Below are positions 1-6,344 of a DNA stretch of 6,519 nt, piece by piece. Position 1 is the first letter of the stretch. The number at the start of each line of letters is the position of its first letter. The notes beneath the pieces were generated by a model, which had not been told where the DNA came from, ran no database searches, and saw only the letters and a program-made list of their open reading frames with translations. This DNA is from an uncultured Asticcacaulis sp. (GTDB lineage: Bacteria > Pseudomonadota > Alphaproteobacteria > Caulobacterales > Caulobacteraceae). Location: NCBI GenBank assembly GCA_946482045.1, contig CAMLPZ010000244.1, positions 1-6,519 on the forward strand, written 5' to 3'. Made by a program: the position numbers and the translations under genes.

Positions 1-207
1 CAGCGCATCGTACCCGAAGGCTACGATCGCCAGGCCGACAACCTGCCGCTCGATGCTCTGATGGACGCACTGGCGGAACTGAAACAGCGTATCGACGTTA
101 ATGTCGTGGAGATGCCGTCGCATGCCGACTTCGTCCGCGACTTCTGTTTCGATCCCAATGCGGTCAACGGCACGGTGACGGCTATGATGGAGAAGGCCAA
201 TGGCTGA
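1..207 (+). CDS. Flavin-dependent halogenase family protein (tryptophan halogenase-like), C-terminal fragment
   Basis: Frame 1 is open from the first base to a TGA at 205-207 and encodes the last 68 residues of a protein that starts outside the window. The residues match the C-terminal end of the tryptophan-halogenase family: QRIVPEGYDRQAD lines up with GQGLIPQDYHPAAD in the intact halogenase at 1742-3268. The later VVEMPSHADFVRDFC lines up with VKSLPTHEEFIRKNC in the same protein. This makes it a third paralogue in tandem. Family members are soluble cytoplasmic FADH2-dependent enzymes of about 500 residues. The FAD motif and catalytic Lys/Glu lie upstream of the window, so activity cannot be judged. 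Its end overlaps the next gene by 8 nt, which suggests co-transcription and translational coupling. Family membership is fairly sure from the paralogue alignment; substrate is unknown. Confidence 0.8.
   Translation, partial: QRIVPEGYDRQADNLPLDALMDALAELKQRIDVNVVEMPSHADFVRDFCFDPNAVNGTVTAMMEKANG
189..207 (+). promoter_or_regulatory. Ribosome binding site and 8-nt stop/start overlap
   Basis: GGAGAAGG at 189-196 lies just upstream of the ATG at 200. This start codon sits inside the end of the preceding halogenase gene, whose TGA is at 205-207. The Shine-Dalgarno sequence is thus embedded in the upstream coding region, an arrangement typical of translational coupling. It fixes the start of the degenerate halogenase paralogue at 200. 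Confidence 0.7.
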
Positions 208-1711
208 GGCAAGGCCGGTCCGCAGAATCGTTATTCTGGGGCGCGACGAAACGCTGTGGTTGTCGGCCAATACCCTGCTGCGCGCTTTCTCACAGGCGGG
301 CATCGAGGTGACGGCGGTCGAACTTCCATCCCTTGTGAGACCAGGCGACGTGTACCCGACCTCGCGGATGCAGGAGGGATTTCACAGCCTGCTGGGGATT
401 GATGAAAAAGCACTTATGCGTTCGTCCCAGTCCACCTTCAGCCTGGGTCAGAGATTCTCCAACTGGGCAAAGACACGGCCGCCATTTTTTCTGGCCCACG
501 GCGTCTATGGGACGCGGTTCGAACGCGTGGATTTCCATCACTATTGGGTCAAGGCTCGGGCGCAGGGCCTGAAGGCCGACTATGAAGATTTTTCGCTTGC
601 CGCCGCAGCCGCGAAGCAGGGACGCTTCTTCATTCCAGATGAGGAAACCGATAGTTTCGCCCTCAGCGATTACGCGTACAATCTGGGCGCCGCTGGCTAT
701 TGCCAGGTCCTGAAACAGGTCGCCCTCCAGCGCGGGGCCACCCACGTGGCCGGGCGATTTGCCGAAGCCATGCGGGATGCGGATACCGGCTTCATCACCG
801 GCTTGCTGCTGGCCAATGGTCAGACGGTGGAAGGCGACCTGTTTATCGACGCGTCCGGTGAGGAAAGCCTTCTCCTCGGACGGACGCTGGGGGTTCGCTT
901 TCAGTCATGGGATTGGTTCAACTGCGATCGCGTGCTCACCGCCTATGCGCAGCCCTTATCGCCCTTACCGTCTTTTAACCAGGTGTCGGCATTCCGTTCC
1001 GGCTGGGTCGGATGTTATCCGTTGCGCGATCGCACCGCTGTTCAGCAGGTTTACCCCAGCGCCGACATGAGCGAACAGGAAGCGCTGGAGGCGGCGACGC
1101 TGGTGTCGTCATATCGCCTCAGCGACCCGGCGGTTACAAAGCTGAATGCCGGCGTCCGTCAACAATTCTGGTCGGGGAACTGTATCGGCATCGGAGAGGC
1201 CTCCGCGGTCTTCGATCCGATCGACAATGTTCGCATGCATGTCAACCTGGTGGGCTTGTCGCATCTGGTTTCACTGCTCCCGGCAGACAGCCATATGGCG
1301 GCGGAGCGCGATGAATATAATCGTAATGTCGGGACAACCTTGGAACGCATGCGCGATTTCCAGATCTGCCATTACAAGCTCAACCAGCGGTTTGACCAGC
1401 CGTTCTGGGACTACTGCCGCGCGATGTCGCTGCCGGACCGGCTGCAGTACAAGCTCGACCTGTTCGCCGCGCGTGGCGTTATGGCGGTCTATGATGACGA
1501 AGTGTTCGAAGACGGGGACTGGGTGGCCATGCTGATCGGCCACGGTCTGATCCCGGCCGCCTACGACCTGCTGGCCGACCAGGTACGGGACGAGGATGTT
1601 ATCCGCCGGTTCCAGCAGATTCTCGGCTTTATCCGGGCCAATGTCGAACGCATGGGACCGATGGAAACTCATCTCGGCATGGCTCTGCCGGCAAATGCCG
1701 GATCGCGATAG
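200..1711 (+). CDS. Degenerate flavin-dependent halogenase paralogue (probable pseudoenzyme)
   Basis: This 503-residue protein aligns end to end with the tryptophan-halogenase family. Retained features include DLFIDASG (213-220), RDFQICHYKLNQR (385-397) with QPFW (400-403), and the C-terminal HGLIPAAYD (448-456). The catalytic signatures are lost, however. The N-terminal GGGxAGWM dinucleotide-binding motif is replaced by GRDETLWL (14-21). The family lysine that activates hypohalous acid (K79 in PrnA/RebH) is Ser81 in TFSLGQRF. The WxWxIP motif is WVGCYP (269-274). The glutamate of PLEST is Asp342 in DPIDN. The reading frame is long and undamaged, so this is a maintained protein rather than a decaying gene. 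The start at 200 has a good ribosome binding site and overlaps the upstream gene; the next gene starts 30 nt downstream. I infer that it does not halogenate and may be a partner or sensor for the active paralogue. I recall similar degenerate family members in Sphingomonadales/Caulobacterales but cannot verify this here. Confidence 0.85.
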   Translation: MAEARPVRRIVILGRDETLWLSANTLLRAFSQAGIEVTAVELPSLVRPGDVYPTSRMQEGFHSLLGIDEKALMRSSQSTFSLGQRFSNWAKTRPPFFLAHGVYGTRFERVDFHHYWVKARAQGLKADYEDFSLAAAAAKQGRFFIPDEETDSFALSDYAYNLGAAGYCQVLKQVALQRGATHVAGRFAEAMRDADTGFITGLLLANGQTVEGDLFIDASGEESLLLGRTLGVRFQSWDWFNCDRVLTAYAQPLSPLPSFNQVSAFRSGWVGCYPLRDRTAVQQVYPSADMSEQEALEAATLVSSYRLSDPAVTKLNAGVRQQFWSGNCIGIGEASAVFDPIDNVRMHVNLVGLSHLVSLLPADSHMAAERDEYNRNVGTTLERMRDFQICHYKLNQRFDQPFWDYCRAMSLPDRLQYKLDLFAARGVMAVYDDEVFEDGDWVAMLIGHGLIPAAYDLLADQVRDEDVIRRFQQILGFIRANVERMGPMETHLGMALPANAGSR

Positions 1712-1730
1712 TCATACAACCATATGCACC

Positions 1731-1744
1731 GGGAGAGACATGTG
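1731..1744 (+). promoter_or_regulatory. Ribosome binding site deciding a GTG start
   Basis: GGGAGA at 1731-1736 is followed after 5 nt by an in-frame GTG at 1742. The alternative in-frame ATG at 1724 has no purine-rich sequence upstream. This favours GTG as the start of the intact halogenase, which would then begin MESKVRSIVIVGGG. Confidence 0.55.
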
Positions 1745-3268
1745 GAGTCAAAAGTAAGGTCAATCGTTATCGTCGGCGGCGGGTCGGCAGGTTGGATGAC
1801 GGCTGCCGCCTTCGCCAAGGCGTTGGGAACGCAGGGCTATGAAATCACGCTGGTCGAATCCGAAGAGATCGGGACGGTCGGCGTCGGTGAGGCGACAATT
1901 CCGCCAATCATGCGGTACAACAATTTCCTTGGCATCAGCGAGTACGAGTTCATTCGCGAAACCAATGCCACTTTCAAGCTGGGAATCGAGTTTGTCGACT
2001 GGCAGAAGAAGGGCGTCACCTACTTCCATCCCTTTGGCTTTTTCGGCCGAGAGATGGATGGCTTCAGCTTTCCTAATTACTTTCTTCGGGAGTATCACCG
2101 CCGCGGCGGCGGCGCGTTCGATATCGGCAAGTACAATGCTGAAACCGAAGCGGCCCTGCAAGGGCGCTTCGGCCAGGTAAAGCCGGAGCCGGGAAAGCCC
2201 GACATTAATTACGCTTATCAGTTCGACGCCGCCCTCTATGCACGGTACTTACGCAAGTATTCGGAGGCACGCGGCGTCGTCCGGAAAGAAGGCAAAATCG
2301 TCAAGGTCAACCAGAATGCTGAGACCGGCTACCTGACTTCAGTCGAAATGCATGATGGCCGAGTCATTCCTGGCGACCTGTTCATCGACTGCTCGGGTTT
2401 CCGTGGCCTTCTGATCGAAGAGACGCTGAAATGCGGTTATGCCGACTGGAGCCAGTGGCTGCCCAACAATCGCGCGGCTGCGGTTCCGTGTGAGCGCACG
2501 GCCGATCTTACGCCCTACACGCGGGCGACGGCGCGTGAGGCCGGGTGGCAGTGGCGTATCCCTTTGCAGCATCGCACCGGCAACGGCTACGTTTTCTGCA
2601 ACAATTTCATCAGCGAGGACGAGGCCGCACAGACGCTCCTGACGCGCCTGGACGGCAAACCGATGGCCGATCCAAAAATCCTGCGCTTCGTGACTGGCCA
2701 CCGCAAGCGCTTCTGGGAAAAGAACGTTGTAGCGCTCGGTCTCGCCAGCGGCTTCCTGGAACCGCTCGAATCGACCAGCATCCATCTGGTCCAGGCGGGC
2801 GCGTTCAAGTTCCTGGCCCTGTTCCCGCGTAACGGTTTCAATCCCCGGATTGTTGAAGAATATAACCGGCAGATGCTGTTCGATTACAACAACGTAAAGG
2901 ACTTTATCATTGCACACTACAAGGTGACCCAGCGCGACGACACGCCGTTCTGGCAATATGTGCGCGACATGGAGGTGCCAGACTCGTTGAAAGAGCGTCT
3001 GGACGTCTACCAGTCGACAGGCCAGACGCTCAGCAATGAACGCGAATTGTTCCGGGAGGTCAGTTGGTACGCCGTCCTCAGCGGGCAGGGGTTAATCCCG
3101 CAGGACTATCACCCTGCCGCCGACGCCATGGACGAGGACGATCTGCGCCTGCAACTGGGGCGGTGGCGGTCGGCTGTTCTTGACCGGGTCAAGAGCCTGC
3201 CGACCCATGAGGAGTTCATCCGGAAGAATTGCGCGTCCGAGGCGCTGAAAACGCGTGATGCCGGTTAG
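1742..3268 (+). CDS. Flavin-dependent (tryptophan 7-halogenase-like) halogenase, catalytically intact
   Basis: This is a PrnA/RebH-type FADH2-dependent halogenase, expected to oxidise chloride or bromide with reduced flavin and O2 and to halogenate an aromatic, often indolic, substrate in the cytoplasm. It needs a separate flavin reductase, which is not in this window. Numbering from the upstream ATG at 1724 (514 aa), the hallmarks are the FAD-binding GGGSAGWM (18-25), GVGEATIP (53-60), catalytic Lys85 in TFKLGIEF, DLFIDCSG (218-225), WQWRIP (275-280, the WxWxIP signature) and catalytic Glu349 in EPLESTSIH. Length is normal for the family. I chose GTG at 1742 (508 aa) because GGGAGA at 1731-1736 is well placed for it, whereas ATG 1724 has no visible Shine-Dalgarno. 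Homologues usually have only a few residues before the IVIVGGG strand. It lies 30 nt after the degenerate paralogue, probably in the same operon. Free tryptophan should not be assumed as substrate. Confidence 0.92.
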   Translation: MESKVRSIVIVGGGSAGWMTAAAFAKALGTQGYEITLVESEEIGTVGVGEATIPPIMRYNNFLGISEYEFIRETNATFKLGIEFVDWQKKGVTYFHPFGFFGREMDGFSFPNYFLREYHRRGGGAFDIGKYNAETEAALQGRFGQVKPEPGKPDINYAYQFDAALYARYLRKYSEARGVVRKEGKIVKVNQNAETGYLTSVEMHDGRVIPGDLFIDCSGFRGLLIEETLKCGYADWSQWLPNNRAAAVPCERTADLTPYTRATAREAGWQWRIPLQHRTGNGYVFCNNFISEDEAAQTLLTRLDGKPMADPKILRFVTGHRKRFWEKNVVALGLASGFLEPLESTSIHLVQAGAFKFLALFPRNGFNPRIVEEYNRQMLFDYNNVKDFIIAHYKVTQRDDTPFWQYVRDMEVPDSLKERLDVYQSTGQTLSNERELFREVSWYAVLSGQGLIPQDYHPAADAMDEDDLRLQLGRWRSAVLDRVKSLPTHEEFIRKNCASEALKTRDAG

Positions 3269-3396
3269 AGCCTTGCCCGCTAACGCGGAGCAATGCTCAA
3301 GTGTTTTCCTTGCTCGCATTTCCCAACGGCAAACCGCCAGAATTGCGCTTTTTCACTCCTGGAAATGCTCGGAGCTTTGCGGTATCCAGTGGCCTT

Positions 3397-4086
3397 ATGA
3401 CCATGCAGATCCTTACCGTTGGCAGTGAACAGACCCGTGTCGTAGTCATCGATAATCTGGTCCAGGACCCTGACGGACTGGTTGGTGAGGCGGCGCATAT
3501 GGCGCCGTTTCCCCCGGTCGAAGGGAACTTTTATCCTGGCGTGAGGCGGGTGATCACCCCCGATGACGGCCTGGCCTTCGACTATGCCCAGGCGATCTTT
3601 CGTACCGCCGCGCCCCTGATCGGCAGAACCTACGGTGTCGGTGAACTGGAGCTGATAGAGGCCGGCTTTTCCCTGGTGACCACACCTGCGGAGGCTCTGC
3701 ACGCTCGTCAATCGCGGCCGCACGTCGATGCCTATGACGCCGGCTATTTCGCGATACTGCATTACTTAAGCCGCCGGCCCAGCGGGGGGACCGGCTTTTA
3801 CCGTCATGTGCGCACCGGCTTTGAGACCCTGCTTCCGGATCGGGTTGCGGCTTACGATGCGGGACGGGCGCGCGATGAAAAGATTTTTGGGGCACCCGCA
3901 GGCTATGTTTCCGGAGATTCAGAAGGTTTTACCCAGGTGGCAAAAGTCGACGCCAGGTTTAATCGCGCCGCCATCTATCCCGGCAATCTGCTGCATTCGG
4001 GCCTTCTACCAAACGGTTTCGATTTCAGCCCCGACCCGCGCTTTGGGCGGCTGACAGCGAACTTCCTCCTGCGAGTCAGGACGTAA
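3397..4086 (+). CDS. DUF6445-like protein, putative Fe(II)/2-oxoglutarate oxygenase fold
   Basis: This small soluble protein (229 residues from ATG 3397) belongs to what I recall as the DUF6445 family. It is a clear paralogue of the gene at 4090-4800. Shared blocks are an early VVVIDNL strand, FYPG, HVDAYDAGYFAILHYLS, GGTGFYRHxxTGFE, FNRAAIYPGNLLHSG and a terminal GRLTANFLL. With the 3397 start, His109-x-Asp111, His200 and Arg218 form an HxD...H...R pattern like the iron and 2-oxoglutarate ligands of the prolyl-4-hydroxylase-type double-stranded beta helix. Function is inferred from that pattern only. The frame is open back to a GTG at 3301 with GGAG at 3287-3290 (261 aa). I prefer 3397 because its N-terminus matches the paralogue better, although no strong ribosome binding site is seen there. 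It follows the halogenase genes on the same strand and may modify the same substrate. Confidence 0.75.
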   Translation: MTMQILTVGSEQTRVVVIDNLVQDPDGLVGEAAHMAPFPPVEGNFYPGVRRVITPDDGLAFDYAQAIFRTAAPLIGRTYGVGELELIEAGFSLVTTPAEALHARQSRPHVDAYDAGYFAILHYLSRRPSGGTGFYRHVRTGFETLLPDRVAAYDAGRARDEKIFGAPAGYVSGDSEGFTQVAKVDARFNRAAIYPGNLLHSGLLPNGFDFSPDPRFGRLTANFLLRVRT

Positions 4087-4089
4087 CAA

Positions 4090-4800
4090 TCATGATCTTG
4101 TATTGTGAAAGGTGTTGGCAGTCAGCCTGCCTGTGCGCGGATCATCGGTCAGTTGCCCGGCGTTCTCGACCCTGGCCGAGTGCAACTGATTGGCACGGTA
4201 TACGACCAGCCGGTTGAAGACCGGCTCGACGCGGAAAATTTCCTCATATAGTTCTGCAAGCAGGCTGTCGGTGGGTTGCCCATCACGATCGGCAATTTCC
4301 TTTAGGCGTAGTTTGCCAAACGTATGGCCTTCGACATTCGAGATCGCCTCAAAGCCCGTCGCCTTGTGGCGGAAGAAGGCGGTTCCGCCAAAATCGCCGT
4401 TCAAATAATGAACCGTAGCGAAACTGTGGAGGTTCCCGGAATCGGTGTGCGGAATGGCTTGCCTAGGTGTCATGGCGGCGGAACTCTGGGTGGTGAGACC
4501 GAAGAAGCCATGAGAGTGGCGTAGGGCACCGTGCGGCATACCGAAGACGTGGGTCAAGGTTGGCCGCAGGGCATTCAGCAAAACAGGCAGATAGTTGTCG
4601 GGCAGGTGTGCCATCCGGCCAGGATAAAAGGCGCCTTCCGGCGGGGAGTGAAAGTCCACTGTTTCGGCGTAGGCGTACAGCGCGTCGGCGCCTTCAAGTG
4701 CGTCATCGACAATGATGACGGGCTGCCGCTCTTGCCCAATGCGCGTGACCTCGATCCTTGCTTTTCGGCTGAGCGCGAGATTGGGTAGGCCTTGGGTCAT
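4090..4800 (-). CDS. DUF6445-like protein, second paralogue, putative Fe(II)/2-oxoglutarate oxygenase fold
   Basis: This 236-residue protein is homologous along its length to the one at 3397-4086. Matching blocks are PVIIVDDAL (27-35), AFYPG (57-61), HTD (118-120) followed by FATVHYLN, GGTAFFRHKATGFE (138-151), FNRLVVY (195-201), QLHSA (205-209) and GRLTAN (224-229). His118, Asp120, His207 and Arg225 repeat the HxD...H...R arrangement, with the same 18-residue step from the distal His to the Arg. I see no signal peptide or membrane segment. The start at 4800 is supported by GGGGAGA (4805-4811 on the complement) 4 nt upstream. The gene lies 41 nt downstream of gabT on the same strand and has no separate promoter I trust, so co-transcription with gabT is likely. 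Its stop codon is 3 nt from the stop of its paralogue on the opposite strand. The biochemical role is unknown. Confidence 0.8.
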   Translation of the reverse strand: MTQGLPNLALSRKARIEVTRIGQERQPVIIVDDALEGADALYAYAETVDFHSPPEGAFYPGRMAHLPDNYLPVLLNALRPTLTHVFGMPHGALRHSHGFFGLTTQSSAAMTPRQAIPHTDSGNLHSFATVHYLNGDFGGTAFFRHKATGFEAISNVEGHTFGKLRLKEIADRDGQPTDSLLAELYEEIFRVEPVFNRLVVYRANQLHSARVENAGQLTDDPRTGRLTANTFHNTRS

Positions 4801-4804
4801 GCGG

Positions 4805-4811
4805 TCTCCCC
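4805..4811 (-). promoter_or_regulatory. Strong ribosome binding site of the minus-strand DUF6445-like gene
   Basis: Read on the minus strand, GGGGAGA is followed by CCGC and then the ATG at 4800. This is close to the ideal anti-16S complement and spacing, and it fixes the start codon. Confidence 0.65.
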
Positions 4812-4841
4812 ACTATCGATTCGTCACTCTTCTTTACAAGA

Positions 4842-6119
4842 TTACACTGACAGGGCCAATTCCAGCTTGCCGAGGCCCTCGTCCAGGAGGGCATCGCTGA
4901 CCGTCAACGGGCACAGGATGCGGATCGTGTTGGCATAGACGCCGCAAGACAGCAGGATCAGACCGTTGTCCTGCGCCTTCATGCACGCGGCTTTGGCGGC
5001 GGCGGCATCCGGTGTGTGGCTGCCGCGCTCGGTCACGATGTCGAAGGCGATCATGGCACCCAGGCCCCGGATGGCGCTCATCGGCACGATGTCGTTGCGA
5101 CGGCTCAGCTCTTCAAGACGGGCCTTGATTTTTGACCCTTGCGCATTGGCGGCGTCGAGCAGCTTTTCCTCTTCGATGACATCCAGCACGGCTAAAGCCG
5201 CGGCGCAGGCGACCGGATTGCCGCCATAGGTGCCGCCCAGTCCTCCGGTGACCGGCGCATCCATGACCTCAGCGCGGCCGACTACGCCCGACAGCGGGTA
5301 GCCGCCGGCCAGAGACTTGGCCATGGTCATCAGGTCCGGCTTGACGTCGTAATGCTCCATGGCAAACAGCTTGCCGGTCCGGCCAAAGCCGGTCTGGACT
5401 TCATCGGCGATCAAGAGAATGCCATGCGCGTCGCCTATATTGCGTAAAGCACGCATCAGTTCGGGCGGAGTGATCAGGAAGCCGCCTTCGCCCTGGACGG
5501 GTTCAATGATGATGGCGGCGACGGCGTCCGGCGCGATGTCGGCCTTGAACAGGTAGTCGAGCATCTTCAGCGTATCGGCGACATCGATGCCGTGCGCTTC
5601 AACAGGAAAGGGCAGGTGATAGACGCCGGGCTGCTGCGGCCCCAGGTCTTTCTTGTATGGCACGACCTTGCCGGTCAGGGCGGAGGTCAAGGCGGTGCGG
5701 CCATGGAAGCCGCCGGTAAAGGCAATAATGCCATCGCGCTTGGTGTAGGCGCGGGCGATCTTTACGGCGTTTTCGACGGCTTCGGCGCCGGTCGTGAGAA
5801 AGACCGACTTGGCCGGCTTGGCGACGGGCGCCAGGTCGTTGAGGCGTTCGGCCAGGGCGATATAGGCCTCATAGGGCACGACCTGGAAGGCGGTATGGGT
5901 GAAGGCGTTCATCTGGGCCATCGCCGCAGCCTGGACTTTTGGATGGCGGTGGCCGGTATTGAGCACGGCGATGCCGCCGGCGAAGTCGATGAAACGGTTG
6001 CCGTCGGCGTCCCACAGCTCAGCGTTTTCGGCGTGTCCCGCGTAAAGCGTCGTGGCGTGGCCTACACCGCGCGGAACGGCGGCAGCACGGCGGGCGGCGA
6101 GATCGGCATTGTGGGTCAT
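4842..6119 (-). CDS. gabT: 4-aminobutyrate aminotransferase (class III PLP-dependent)
   Basis: GabT transfers the amino group of 4-aminobutyrate to 2-oxoglutarate, giving succinic semialdehyde and glutamate, in the cytoplasm with pyridoxal phosphate. Numbering from the start at 6119 (425 aa), the sequence shows PRGVG near the N-terminus, DFAGGIAVLNTGHRHPKV, TTGAEAVENAVKIAR for cofactor phosphate binding, AFTGGFHGRT, IIIEPVQGEGGF, and ADEVQTGFGRTG with Asp239 for the pyridine nitrogen. The Schiff-base lysine is Lys268 in MAKSLAGGYPLSG, the same number as in E. coli GabT as I remember it. The C-terminal LILLSCGVYANTIRIL is also typical. The frame extends to 6152, but MTHNADLAARRAAAVPRGVG fits the family start and has GGAG 7 nt upstream (6127-6130), so I place the start at 6119. 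Related omega-aminotransferases (5-aminovalerate, acetylornithine) are possible but fit less well. No gabD is in view. The DUF6445-like gene follows after 41 nt. Confidence 0.92.
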   Translation of the reverse strand: MTHNADLAARRAAAVPRGVGHATTLYAGHAENAELWDADGNRFIDFAGGIAVLNTGHRHPKVQAAAMAQMNAFTHTAFQVVPYEAYIALAERLNDLAPVAKPAKSVFLTTGAEAVENAVKIARAYTKRDGIIAFTGGFHGRTALTSALTGKVVPYKKDLGPQQPGVYHLPFPVEAHGIDVADTLKMLDYLFKADIAPDAVAAIIIEPVQGEGGFLITPPELMRALRNIGDAHGILLIADEVQTGFGRTGKLFAMEHYDVKPDLMTMAKSLAGGYPLSGVVGRAEVMDAPVTGGLGGTYGGNPVACAAALAVLDVIEEEKLLDAANAQGSKIKARLEELSRRNDIVPMSAIRGLGAMIAFDIVTERGSHTPDAAAAKAACMKAQDNGLILLSCGVYANTIRILCPLTVSDALLDEGLGKLELALSV

Positions 6120-6142
6120 GGGACGGCTCCGTTGGAAGCCAA

Positions 6143-6172
6143 TCGATAACAAATGTGATCACAATTTGCCAG
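6143..6172 (-). promoter_or_regulatory. Possible gabT promoter
   Basis: On the minus strand CTGGCA (6167-6172) and TATCGA (6143-6148) are 18 nt apart and could be weak -35 and -10 boxes. Transcription would start near 6136, leaving the gabT ribosome binding site at 6127-6130 within the transcript. The matches are only moderate, so this is tentative. Confidence 0.3.
6154..6163. promoter_or_regulatory. TGTGATCACA palindrome, candidate operator
   Basis: A perfect 10-bp palindrome, TGTGATCACA, lies between the proposed -35 and -10 boxes, about 35 nt upstream of the gabT start. That is a typical place for a repressor. It looks like two abutting half-sites of the type used by GntR- or CRP/FNR-family regulators, but spacing differs from the classical CRP site, so the regulator cannot be named. 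A partial copy, TGATCAC, recurs at 6283-6289. Confidence 0.35.
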
Positions 6173-6201
6173 CGCGGAGCGCGGGAGAATTGAAGGAAGG
6201 A

Positions 6202-6210
6202 TTATCCACA
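6202..6210 (+). promoter_or_regulatory. Perfect DnaA-box match TTATCCACA
   Basis: The sequence equals the bacterial DnaA-box consensus. Weaker 7-of-9 matches lie at 6323-6331 (CTAACCACA) and, on the minus strand, at 6359-6367 and 6397-6405. Part of the match belongs to the repeat arm that starts at 6205, so it may be a by-product of that repeat. A single site upstream of gabT does not by itself indicate an origin. Confidence 0.4.
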
Positions 6211-6256
6211 GATTGCGCAGATGTGCGCTGACGCGCGCCACACAGATTGTCCGAGC
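6205..6256 (+). repeat. Inverted-repeat element, copy A (52 nt)
   Basis: This copy has a left arm TCCACAGATTGCGCAGAT (6205-6222), a small hairpin core GTGCGC-TGAC-GCGCGC (6223-6238, one G-T pair) and a right arm CCACACAGATTGTCCGAGC (6238-6256). The arms match those of copy B at 17 of 18 and 18 of 19 positions in opposite orientation, while the cores differ. CACAGATTG occurs twice inside the copy (6207-6215 and 6241-6249). It resembles a REP/BIME-type intergenic repeat. Confidence 0.65.
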
Positions 6257-6292
6257 AAGCTGACAAAGCCGCGCGCAGATAATGATCACTTC

Positions 6293-6311
6293 GACAGCGC
6301 TTTGCGCTGTC
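6293..6311. repeat. Hairpin between the two repeat copies
   Basis: GACAGCGC (6293-6300), loop TTT, GCGCTGTC (6304-6311) form a perfect 8-bp stem. Neither side has a T-tract, so it is not a typical intrinsic terminator. It sits near the middle of the spacer separating the inverted copies and may be part of the composite element. Confidence 0.5.
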
Positions 6312-6344
6312 CTCAAATTCATCTAACCACAGGCCTAATCCCAC

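Noticed and set aside
290..745. 151-residue minus-strand open frame opposite the degenerate halogenase
   Set aside because: It was considered as evidence that the degenerate gene is misread, but the plus-strand product aligns with the halogenase family along its length and the antisense product resembles nothing.
2339..2956. 205-residue minus-strand open frame inside the intact halogenase gene
   Set aside because: It lies wholly antisense to conserved halogenase motifs, has no recognisable domain, and reflects third-position GC bias.
3293..3400. Small 35-codon plus-strand frame after the intact halogenase
   Set aside because: GGAG at 3287-3290 is only 2 nt from its ATG, it overlaps the next gene in another frame and its product shows no recognisable feature.
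3280..3762. 160-residue minus-strand open frame over the first half of the DUF6445-like gene
   Set aside because: It is antisense to a region whose plus-strand product has a clear paralogue, and it shows no motif of its own.
4812..4839. Minus-strand promoter-like boxes TTGTAA (4834-4839) and GATAGT (4812-4817), 16 nt apart, before the DUF6445-like gene
   Set aside because: A start about 7 nt beyond the -10 box would fall in the ribosome binding site at 4805-4811 and remove it from the transcript, so co-transcription with gabT is more likely.
5592..6149. 185-residue plus-strand open frame opposite gabT
   Set aside because: It is a mirror of a strongly supported gene. Its Gly/Ala/Val-rich composition is what the complement of GC-rich codons gives, and it shows no family motif.
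6120..6152. Extended gabT start at 6152 adding 11 residues
   Set aside because: The extension does not match GabT family N-termini, while the start at 6119 has a GGAG at good spacing and gives Lys268 as the catalytic lysine.
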